36,087 bases of DNA from Acidobacteriota bacterium. GTDB taxonomy: Bacteria > Acidobacteriota > Vicinamibacteria > Vicinamibacterales > CAVVIG01. Below are positions 16,673-24,849 of this stretch, one piece after another. Under the pieces are notes generated by a model, which ran no database searches, had not been told where the DNA came from, and was given only the letters and a program-made list of their open reading frames with translations. Position 1 is the stretch's first letter. Each line of letters begins with the position of its first letter. The translations under genes and the position numbers were made by a program. The DNA lies in assembly GCA_023265155.1 (NCBI GenBank), contig JAHFUL010000002.1:1-36087 (forward strand). The letters run 5' to 3'.

Positions 16673-19477
16673 ATGAGATTGGCCGGGGTCCTTAGTACGG
16701 TGCTGGTGGTCGCCGCGGTCGTAGCCGCTCACGGTCAGCAGCCCCAGACACCAGTGTTCCGATCGGGCGTTGACGTGACGCCGATCGACGTGACCGTCGT
16801 GGACGGCGACGGTCGGCCGATTGACGATCTCAAGTCGGGCGATTTTCGCATCGCCATTGACGGCAAGGCGCGCCGCGTCGTCAGCGCCGAATGGGTGCCG
16901 CTCGCAAGGCCGCAAACGAGTGCCCCACCACCGCCGGCCCCCGCGGGCTATTCCAGCAACGAGAACACGACGAGCGGACGGCTCATTCTCATTGCGGTCG
17001 ATCAGCCGAACATCCGTTTCGATGGAATCATGGGCCTCCGGTCGGCGGTCAACGCCTTCATCGATCGGATACAGCCATCGGATCCCGTCGCCGCCGTGGG
17101 GCTTGGTCATGGCTCCGCCTCTACGCCGTTTACCACCGACCGTGATTCTGTGAAAAAGGCGCTCTCCCTCATGAGCGGTCAAAGCGAGCGCGGACGGGCC
17201 CTGAAAGCGATGCGGGAGATCGAGTACTGGCACGACCTCGCTATTTCCCCCGTCGAGGCGGTGAATATTTATCGTGGCCAGATGTCGACGCTCGACGTGG
17301 TATCGGTCCGTGAGTGCAAGATGTGGCCCGAGGCGTTCGCGGACGCCTCTCGCCGCAATTTGGTCACCACCGTCGCGTCCAGCCCTCTCCCGAATCCCGT
17401 CCCCTTGACGACCGATGCCGACCTCGGAACCTGCCGCGAAAGAATCAGTTCGGACGCTCAGGTGATCGGGTCGGCGGAAGTCGCCGACAGGGAGCAGACC
17501 CTGATGTCGCTCCGATCGCTTCTGAAAGCACTCACGGCCATCGACGCTCCCAAGACCCTCGTGCTCGTTTCCGAGGGCTTCAGCCTCACGGATGATCCGC
17601 AAAGCGTGATCGAGATCGGTTCACTATCGGCTGCGGCCCGAACGAGCATTTACGTTTTGAAGCTCGACGATCAACCCTTCGACGTATCCCAATCCGGCCC
17701 CACATTCTCGGGGGTTGGGGACCGCCAGGAGCTGGCGGCCGGGCTCGATGTGATCGCGTCGGCGTCGCGCGGGGCGTTGTTCAATGTGATGGGAAATGGA
17801 TCCGCGGCGATCGCGCGCCTCGAGCGGGAGCTTTCCGGCTACTACCTGGTCGGTGTCGAGTCTGTTCCGACCGACACGGACGGCAAGGCCCATCCCATCA
17901 ACGTGCAGGTCTCACGCCGTGGCGCCGTCGTTCGAGCGCGACGGGAGTTGGCGCACGCCGCGGCCCCGAGGGCCGGCACGCCCAGTGCGCTCGAAACGGT
18001 CGCCGCCGCGCTCGGCACGCCGCTCGTGCTTCCAAGCCTTCCGCTGCGCATCGCGACCTTCTCGCTGCGCGATCCAAAGGAGTCGAAGATCCAGGTTGTG
18101 ATTCACGCGGATGTCGGCACGAGCTACACGTCGGCTCAGGGCGTCACCCTCGGCTATGTCATCACCGACAGCAAGGGCGCCATCATCCTCAATCAGACGG
18201 GAACTGGCCGGCTGCCGCCCGCCATCAGTGGAGCGCCGTCGCCGTTAGTGTTCTCGGGGAGCGCCTCGCTCGATCCTGGGGAGTACATGTTGAAGTTTGC
18301 CATCGCGGAAGGCGATCGCGTGGGGTCAGTCGAACATCCTGTCCACGCGAACCTGATTGACGCCGGCGCGTTCAAGCTGAGCGAGCTGATGATTGGCGGA
18401 CCGCTGGACGCTCGGCAGCTGTTGATGCCGACCGTCGGATACGAGGTCCGGTTCGGAAGCGTCCAGGGATACATCGAGGCGTACGGTGCGACCGCCAGCA
18501 CGTTGTTGATGCGATATGAAGTCGCGCCAGGCCCTGACGCCCCGGCGCTGTTCAGCGCTGTCGTGCCTGGCCGCTCGGCGGGCGACGATCGCAATGTCTT
18601 TTCGTACGCGATGCCTGTCCGCGAACTGGCTCCCGGGCAGTACTACCTGCGCGCGGCGTTGTCCTCAGCCGACAGCCCGGGAGCGAGCGTCCGGACGATC
18701 GCCCGTGCGTTCAGGGTGGCGCCCCCACCGGCGACCACCGCCAGCGCTGCTGTTGCGCAGCGCGTCGTCGCGCTCGACGTTCGCGACGAGTTGCTGGCCA
18801 GGCGATTTCGCCGCGAAACCGTGTCGCGACGCGACACGCTCCCGCAATTGCGAGACACGCTGCCGGCGGGCGCGGCGCGCGCGTTCGATGAAGGAACCGC
18901 CGCTCTCGTCCTGGGCGACGATGCGAAGGCCGAACAGAGTTTCAGGAGCGCGCTGGAGACCGGACTGTCCGGCGCCGACAGCACGGCGGCGCTCGCCTAT
19001 CTGGGCGCGACGTACGCAGCGTCGGCCCGCGATCTCGAAGCGATCAGCATCTGGCAGGTTGCGCTCGTCGACGGTGCAGGCTTCCCGCAGATCTACGAGT
19101 GGCTCGGCGATGCGTTCATGCGGCTCCGCAATGTGGACGAGGCGCGCCTGATTCTCGAGGAAGCGATCGGCAAATGGCCGGCCGAGACCCGTTTCGCGAA
19201 ACCCCTTGCCATCGTCTACGCAAAGATCGGCCGGGGCCGCGAAGCCGTGGCGATGCTGGAGCGCTTCCTTGCGGACCGTCAGGACGATACCGAAGCGCTG
19301 TATCTCGGCGTCGAGTGGATGTCTCAGTTACACACCGCCGGCGCGGTTGTGAGCTCGAGGGGGGAAGACGCGAAGGCAGCGCGGAAGTGGGCCGATGCCT
19401 ACACGCTCGCGGGCGGCCCGCTGACCGACACCGTCAAGCAGTGGATGCTGTCGCTCGAAACGGCACCCGACAAGTAG
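16673..19477 (+). CDS. VWFA-like/TPR-like secreted protein, paralog 3, longer C-terminus
   Basis: Colinear with paralogs 1-2 (IAVDQPNIRFDG, KTLVLVSEGFSLT, SGYYLVGVES) with additional TPR-like C-terminal residues (KPLAIVYAKIGRGREAVAMLERFLADRQDDTEALYLG). Confidence 0.85.
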   Translation: MRLAGVLSTVLVVAAVVAAHGQQPQTPVFRSGVDVTPIDVTVVDGDGRPIDDLKSGDFRIAIDGKARRVVSAEWVPLARPQTSAPPPPAPAGYSSNENTTSGRLILIAVDQPNIRFDGIMGLRSAVNAFIDRIQPSDPVAAVGLGHGSASTPFTTDRDSVKKALSLMSGQSERGRALKAMREIEYWHDLAISPVEAVNIYRGQMSTLDVVSVRECKMWPEAFADASRRNLVTTVASSPLPNPVPLTTDADLGTCRERISSDAQVIGSAEVADREQTLMSLRSLLKALTAIDAPKTLVLVSEGFSLTDDPQSVIEIGSLSAAARTSIYVLKLDDQPFDVSQSGPTFSGVGDRQELAAGLDVIASASRGALFNVMGNGSAAIARLERELSGYYLVGVESVPTDTDGKAHPINVQVSRRGAVVRARRELAHAAAPRAGTPSALETVAAALGTPLVLPSLPLRIATFSLRDPKESKIQVVIHADVGTSYTSAQGVTLGYVITDSKGAIILNQTGTGRLPPAISGAPSPLVFSGSASLDPGEYMLKFAIAEGDRVGSVEHPVHANLIDAGAFKLSELMIGGPLDARQLLMPTVGYEVRFGSVQGYIEAYGATASTLLMRYEVAPGPDAPALFSAVVPGRSAGDDRNVFSYAMPVRELAPGQYYLRAALSSADSPGASVRTIARAFRVAPPPATTASAAVAQRVVALDVRDELLARRFRRETVSRRDTLPQLRDTLPAGAARAFDEGTAALVLGDDAKAEQSFRSALETGLSGADSTAALAYLGATYAASARDLEAISIWQVALVDGAGFPQIYEWLGDAFMRLRNVDEARLILEEAIGKWPAETRFAKPLAIVYAKIGRGREAVAMLERFLADRQDDTEALYLGVEWMSQLHTAGAVVSSRGEDAKAARKWADAYTLAGGPLTDTVKQWMLSLETAPDK

Positions 19478-19486
19478 GGCGGCCTT

Positions 19487-19533
19487 TCAGGCCCGTCAAC
19501 CTCGCGGGCCTGACTCGCGGACCTCAAAGGTCC
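19487..19533. terminator. Two hairpins between convergent genes: TCAGGCCCG-CGGGCCTGA (19487-19513) and GGACCTcaaAGGTCC (19519-19533)
   Basis: Perfect stems in the short gap between convergent stops; no U-tract, so terminator activity is inferred. Confidence 0.5.
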
Positions 19534-19563
19534 CGCGCTACGAATCGTCCTACAAGGCCCGCG

Positions 19564-21105
19564 CTACTCCTCTTTCGGCCGGCGCGGACGGCTCGTCCGG
19601 CGGACGGGGGCGGCAGTTGCTTTCTTCGTCACGCGGCGCGGCGCGGCGGCAGCCGCGGCCGATCGGGCCCGCGGCCGTCTTGCCTTGGCCCGGCCCAGCA
19701 ACTCCGCGGTGGTGTCCACGACCGTCGTGGGTTCCCTGTCTGCGATGTCGGTCATGTCGATGACGTTGCGGACGTCGATGACGTTCCCGACGTTGTCCGC
19801 ATCGGCATCCTCCAGGGCGGACTCCCTCGATGCCGGGAAGTCGGCTGCCGCCGCAGACATTGATTCAACGGGCTGCGTGTCCGTGTGCGCGGCCGCCTGG
19901 GCCCTCGGGACGCCAACGGCTCCGAGCGCCGCTCCCTGAAAGATCCGCATCCCCCTGCGTCGATCGCGCTCCACCTGCATGAGTCCCTCGCGCTGGCAGG
20001 CGCGCAGCAAATCCATCAGGCCGCCGAACCCGTAGCTGCGCTCGTCGAAGCTCGCCGCTCGCAGCAGCTGCTTGACGTTGCGGAGATACATCGGCCAGCG
20101 GGCGCTCGTGGCCGCGCGAAGAATGCCGCCAACGACAAGGACGCCTTCTGCATTGTCGCCAAGGACTTCCGCAGGCGGCCGCTGATCGCCTCCGACGGGA
20201 GGTCGCGGGTCGCCTCCGACCAGATACGGAGCAGGTGTCGGTCCTTGTGACGCGCTCGCCCCGCCATTGGTCGCGGCCCTGACGTCTGACGGTTGGCCTT
20301 CCTCAGCGGCGCGGATCTTCACGTCGGTTGATGGCGCATCGGTGTCTTCGAAGCCGCCGTTCAGCTCCACCATCACGCTTCGGCCGGAGTGCTTCAGCTG
20401 CACCAGGCCCGACTGAGCCAGCTTTTCCGCGAAGTCGAGGAATGAAGAGGCGCCGTAGTTGCGCTCGGAGAATGTCGAATCGAGCTGCAGCAGCGTGCTC
20501 TTGAGCAAGCCGGTCTGCGGCGTCACTTCGCGGTCCGCCAGGATCTTCAGGGCGCGGCGCACGAGCGGGAACGCCTGCGCGAGCGAGGCCGAGGCAGTCG
20601 AGGCGGCGGGACGGCCGCCTCGCGCCGCCGGCTTGCGGATCAGATTCTCGTACGCGATGAACTCGTGACAGTTGCGCTGCAGGATGGTGCTCGTGAAGGA
20701 TCGCCCGCCCACCACGAAGACCTTCTTGTCGTACTGCTTGAGCTTTTCGACGAGCGACAGGAAATCGCTGTCGCCCCCGACGATGACGTAGGCGTTGATG
20801 TGCGGGTGGGTGAACGCCATCTCGAGCGCGTCGAGCGCGAGGTTGATGTCGGCGCCGTTCTTGTCGCCGCCAGGCGTCAGATTGCGCTGGACGAGACGGA
20901 TGGCGTGCTGCGTGAGCGCCCGGCTGTATTCCCCGGCGCGCGTCCAGTCGGCATACGCGATCTTGGTCACCACCTCGCCGCGCTCCTTGAGCGCTTCGAG
21001 AATGATGCCGATGTCGAAATGTTCGCCGAGGGTGTTCTTGACGCCGATTTCGATGTTGTCGAAATCGATGAAGACTGCAATGTTGACGCGTTCTTGTTGA
21101 GGCAA
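19564..21105 (-). CDS. NYN-domain (LabA/DUF88, PIN-like) protein with two probable LOTUS/OST-HTH domains and a basic tail
   Basis: NIAVFIDFDNIEIG, NGADINLALDALEMAF, AYVIVGGDSDFLSLVEKLKQYDKKVFVVG; two winged-helix-like stretches (LLKSTLLQLDSTFSERNYGASSFLDFAEKLAQSGLVQL and YLRNVKQLLRAASFDERSYGFGGLMDLLRACQREGLMQV). Confidence 0.85.
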   Translation of the reverse strand: MPQQERVNIAVFIDFDNIEIGVKNTLGEHFDIGIILEALKERGEVVTKIAYADWTRAGEYSRALTQHAIRLVQRNLTPGGDKNGADINLALDALEMAFTHPHINAYVIVGGDSDFLSLVEKLKQYDKKVFVVGGRSFTSTILQRNCHEFIAYENLIRKPAARGGRPAASTASASLAQAFPLVRRALKILADREVTPQTGLLKSTLLQLDSTFSERNYGASSFLDFAEKLAQSGLVQLKHSGRSVMVELNGGFEDTDAPSTDVKIRAAEEGQPSDVRAATNGGASASQGPTPAPYLVGGDPRPPVGGDQRPPAEVLGDNAEGVLVVGGILRAATSARWPMYLRNVKQLLRAASFDERSYGFGGLMDLLRACQREGLMQVERDRRRGMRIFQGAALGAVGVPRAQAAAHTDTQPVESMSAAAADFPASRESALEDADADNVGNVIDVRNVIDMTDIADREPTTVVDTTAELLGRAKARRPRARSAAAAAAPRRVTKKATAAPVRRTSRPRRPKEE

Positions 21106-21173
21106 AGCCGATGGGCCTTTCAGGCTGAGGGTTGGCGTTGTTTCTTCAGCGCCCGAGCTCGAACCCGGGTCTA

Positions 21174-21198
21174 CGTGTACGCGGTGTCCGCGTGCACG
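21174..21198. promoter_or_regulatory. Hairpin CGTGTACGCGG-tgt-CCGCGTGCACG between parC and the NYN gene
   Basis: 11-bp stem with one mismatch (G-U capable) and 3-nt loop; role inferred. Confidence 0.45.
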
Positions 21199-21292
21199 GA
21201 TAAGCCGCAGCCCCGATCCTTCGGCGTCACTCAGGGTCGTCCCGAGTCAATCGAAGGCCGACCTTCCGATCGGGCGCGACGGCAACTGCGGC

Positions 21293-23704
21293 TCATTGTA
21301 CCGCACCCGGCAGGATCGGTGCAGAAGGATCGGGCCAGACAATGCGCGTGAACTGACCGCGCTGCAGCAGCTCGCGCCCCTTGCCACCTCGTCCGGTCAG
21401 TTCGTATTTCCCCGTGCTGATCGTCTGCTCGGCGCCACGGCTGGTTTCCACCGTCAGCAGATCCCGGTCGCCCTCGGAGGCGATGAATCCCAGAACCCGA
21501 TCCGTGTTCGACGACAGTTTGATCAGGATCACGCCTTTGCCGGGGCCCGACAGGTAGTTCACTTCGTCGGCACGGCAGAGCAGGCCACGTGCCTCTGCGG
21601 TTGCAGTGATGAGCGTTTCGCGTCCCGTGATTCTCGCAACGCCCGTCACCTCCGCCTCCGCAGCCGGACGGGCGAACCGCCGGCCGGCGCGGGTGCTGGG
21701 CTCGACGAACGCTTCGAGGCCGAAGCGGAGCGCAAAGCCGTCGCTCGTGACCGACACGGCGTGTACCGGCGCGGCCTCGCCGTCCTTCTTCGGCGTGATA
21801 TTTCCCGCCACGCGCGAATCGAGGCTGAGCGCCGCAACGACCTTTTCTCCATCTTTCAGCTTGAACAGCCGCTGGATGGGTTCCCCGTAGCCGGTGGAGG
21901 CCGGCACGTCGATCACGCGGCTGGTGTATGCCACGCCGAAGTTGCTGAAGAAGACGCACGTGGCCCGGGTGCTGCCCGCGAAGGCCGCCAGCACGGCATC
22001 GCCCTCGCGCAGTCTCGTGGTCGACAGATCTTTCACTTCCTTCTGCCGCTTCACCCAGCCGTCGCGCGAGACAATCACGACGTTGTCCTCTTCGACGATG
22101 AAATCGTCGGCGGAGTATTCCGACTCGGCGGTGTCGCCCGCGATGAGCGTTGTGCGCTTGTCGCCGTATTTCTGCTGGATTTCTTCGAGCCCGGTCCGCA
22201 CCAGCTTCCAGCGGCTCGCCTCGTCCTTGAGCAGGCCGCCAATCTGGCGGGCGCGCTTCCGCTTCTCGTCGAGCTCGTTGCGGATGATCAGGATTTCGAG
22301 CCGGGCGAGGCGGTAGATCTTGAGCTCGAGGACGGCGTCGGTCTGATCCGGATCGAGATCGAACCGCTGCATGATCGTGTCGGCGGCGTCTGCCTTGCCG
22401 TCGGACTTCCGGATGATGCGGATGATCTCGTCGAGGGCGTCGAACACCTTCTCGAAGCCGTCGAGGATGTGGATCCGCTTCTTGAGGGCACCGAGCTCGT
22501 GCTCGAGCCGCCGCGTGACGACCTCGAGCCGGAAGTGCAGGAAATGCCAGAGGATCTGCTTGAGATCGAGCCGTTCCGGGCGGCCGACTTGCGGCTCCTC
22601 GGTCGGGATGAGGCACGTCAGGTTGACGGCGAAGTTGATCTGCAGCGGGGTGTGCTTGAAGAGGTAGGCCATGACCATCTTCTCGTCGGCGTCCTTCTTC
22701 AGTTCGATCGCGATCCGCACGTCCTCGGTCGACAGATCCTTCACGTCGAGGAGCGGAGGCAGCTTGCGGCTGATCACGACGTCCGCGATGCGCTCAACGA
22801 GCTGCGCCTTGTTCACGGTGTACGGAATGCTCTCGATGTAGATCGTTTTGGTGGAACGCGTCTCCGGGCCGATGTCCCAGGTGCCGCGCAGGCGGACCGT
22901 GCCCGAGCCGGTCTTGTAAATCTCTTTCAGCTCGTCGTGGGAATTGAGAATCTGGCCGCCGGTCGGGAAGTCGGGCCCTTTGACGTACTTGCACAGCTGC
23001 GCGACGCCGATGTCCTCGTTGTCGAGAAGTTTGATGAGCGCCGTGCACACCTCGCCCAGGTTGTGCGGCGGAATGTTCGTGGCCATGCCGACGGCAATGC
23101 CGGTGGCGCCGTTGACCAGCAGATTCGGCAGGCGTGCCGGCAGGACCACCGGCTCGGTTTTCGTCCCGTCGTAGTTGGGCCGGAAGTGCACCGTCGCCTG
23201 CTCGATCTCGCTGAGCATCTCGTCGCTGATGCGCGCGAGGCGGCACTCCGTGTAGCGCATGGCGGCAGCGCTGTCGCCGTCGAGCGATCCGAAGTTGCCC
23301 GACCCGTCCACGAGCGGATAACGCAACGAGAACGACTGCGCCATGCGGACGAGCGTCTCGTACAGCGCCGCGTCACCGTGCGGATGGAAGCTGCCCATGA
23401 CGTCGCCGACGACCTTGGCGCACTTCCGGTGTTTGACGTCGGCGGTCAGGTTCTGCTCCCACATCGTGTACAGGATGCGGCGCTGGACCGGCTTGAGGCC
23501 ATCACGCACGTCCGGGAGGGCCCGGGCGGTGATGACGGAGAGGGCGTAGTTCAGGTACCGCGCCTGCGCCGCCTCGTGAAGGGCGACGTTGGCCGTCCCG
23601 CCCGCGCCGTTGCCTCCAGTGCCGGCGCTGCCGGTGCGCGTGTCCTCGGGTACGTCGATGCGGTCGAACAGGGATTGGTCGGAAGGTTTTCTGCGCTTGG
23701 CCAA
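21293..23704 (-). CDS. parC: DNA topoisomerase IV subunit A (ParC-type)
   Basis: [97 protein letters not shown]-terminal end resembles ParC. Confidence 0.88.
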   Translation of the reverse strand: MAKRRKPSDQSLFDRIDVPEDTRTGSAGTGGNGAGGTANVALHEAAQARYLNYALSVITARALPDVRDGLKPVQRRILYTMWEQNLTADVKHRKCAKVVGDVMGSFHPHGDAALYETLVRMAQSFSLRYPLVDGSGNFGSLDGDSAAAMRYTECRLARISDEMLSEIEQATVHFRPNYDGTKTEPVVLPARLPNLLVNGATGIAVGMATNIPPHNLGEVCTALIKLLDNEDIGVAQLCKYVKGPDFPTGGQILNSHDELKEIYKTGSGTVRLRGTWDIGPETRSTKTIYIESIPYTVNKAQLVERIADVVISRKLPPLLDVKDLSTEDVRIAIELKKDADEKMVMAYLFKHTPLQINFAVNLTCLIPTEEPQVGRPERLDLKQILWHFLHFRLEVVTRRLEHELGALKKRIHILDGFEKVFDALDEIIRIIRKSDGKADAADTIMQRFDLDPDQTDAVLELKIYRLARLEILIIRNELDEKRKRARQIGGLLKDEASRWKLVRTGLEEIQQKYGDKRTTLIAGDTAESEYSADDFIVEEDNVVIVSRDGWVKRQKEVKDLSTTRLREGDAVLAAFAGSTRATCVFFSNFGVAYTSRVIDVPASTGYGEPIQRLFKLKDGEKVVAALSLDSRVAGNITPKKDGEAAPVHAVSVTSDGFALRFGLEAFVEPSTRAGRRFARPAAEAEVTGVARITGRETLITATAEARGLLCRADEVNYLSGPGKGVILIKLSSNTDRVLGFIASEGDRDLLTVETSRGAEQTISTGKYELTGRGGKGRELLQRGQFTRIVWPDPSAPILPGAVQ

Positions 23705-23734
23705 TGCGTGCGTATCTTACTGAAAACGAGAAGC

Positions 23735-23849
23735 TCTCGGCTGTCGGCTCTCAGCTTTCAGGTGTCGGCTCTCAGCTTTCAGCACTGCCGTGAGCTGAAC
23801 GCTGACAGCTGACCGCTGAAAGCCGAACGCCGGACCTGAAAGGTCCGGC
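23735..23849. repeat. Composite repeat patch: GTCGGCTCTCAGCTTTCAG direct repeat (23743-23761, 23764-23782), GCTTTCAGC/GCTGAAAGC inverted segments, and hairpin GCCGGACCTgaaAGGTCCGGC (23829-23849)
   Basis: Direct reading of the parC-Nudix spacer. Confidence 0.85.
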
Positions 23850-23889
23850 CTACTTGGTGAACAGCACTCGCGAATGTAGAACATGCACG

Positions 23890-24537
23890 CTACGCCGATC
23901 GGCAAGTGTATGGGCCCGGCCAGCCGAGCAACGTGAGAAACTCCGCCAGGGCCATGGCCGTCGCGCCCCAGATTTCAACGCCCCCGACGAGGAACGCTGG
24001 CACGTCGATCGCGCGCCCATCGCGGACGAGCGTCCGCTGGCCGAACGAGGCCGGATCCAGAAACGCCTCAACGGGGAGCTCCAGAATGCGCGCGACCTCA
24101 CCGTCGGCGGGATGAAGTGGTGGACGGCTGTCGATCGACGCGACGACAGGGTGAAGCCGGAATCCGCTGACCGGAATGTCCAGCGGTGCCAGCCGCCCGA
24201 GTGTCCTCACGCCCTCAGGGTCGAGCGCGACTTCCTCGTGCGCCTCCCGCAACGCTGCCTGTTCGATGCTTTCGCCCGGCTCGATCACGCCGCCCGGCAG
24301 CGACACCTGGCCGCCGTGACGTCCGAGCGAGTCCCCGCGCACCGTGAGGACGAGGTGCGCGTGATCGTCGATAGGGAAGAGCAGCAGGAGTCCGGCCGCA
24401 TGACGGAGGGCGGACGGCGTGAAATCCTTCGGCCACTCGCGGCGCGGCCGCGGGGCCAGCATGGCGTGCGCGGCGGCGCCCGAAGGGGGCGCTTTCAAGG
24501 CTGCCTGGACTGTGTCGACAACGGAACGGTAGTTCAC
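23890..24537 (-). CDS. Nudix hydrolase, CoA pyrophosphatase-like
   Basis: Nudix box GGVIEPGESIEQAALREAHEEV preceded by LTVRGDSLGRHGGQVSLP. GTG 24537 start (VNYRSVVDTVQAALKAP) preferred over the longer ORF. Confidence 0.85.
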   Translation of the reverse strand: MNYRSVVDTVQAALKAPPSGAAAHAMLAPRPRREWPKDFTPSALRHAAGLLLLFPIDDHAHLVLTVRGDSLGRHGGQVSLPGGVIEPGESIEQAALREAHEEVALDPEGVRTLGRLAPLDIPVSGFRLHPVVASIDSRPPLHPADGEVARILELPVEAFLDPASFGQRTLVRDGRAIDVPAFLVGGVEIWGATAMALAEFLTLLGWPGPYTCRSA

Positions 24538-24849
24538 AGAATCAGAAGATCTTAAGGCCCGTTGAAGAATTATCCCCGACGAATGCTCGATCCCGCTGGA
24601 GGCGGCTCGGTCGGTTCGGTGGGATTGCCCCGTCCCCGAGACCGGGCTGCTTGCACGATTCCGAGGCAAAAGCAGGCCGACATCAGCGGAATTGCGAAGC
24701 TGATCCGTAATTTTGGAGGGATTCTGGACTCCTCCGAAAAGGTGCAACGAGAATGCCTGATATGTTGTACGACTTGACTAGAATGGCACCTCTTGGCCCC
24801 GCGCAGTTGGACCCAGCTTGTCTAGCATACTGAAACTCGGAGCGCAGGA

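Noticed and set aside
21296-23812. 838-aa plus-strand ORF
   Set aside because: Fully antisense to the confidently assigned parC; long stop-free antisense frames are expected in GC-rich codon-biased genes. No recognisable domain.
24562-24777. 71-aa plus-strand ORF between Nudix and DUF349 genes
   Set aside because: No domain or convincing ribosome-binding site; likely chance ORF.
24774-24835. Sigma70 promoter upstream of the DUF349 gene (TTGACT / TAGAAT / TAGCAT)
   Set aside because: No pair of hexamers has acceptable 16-18 bp spacing.
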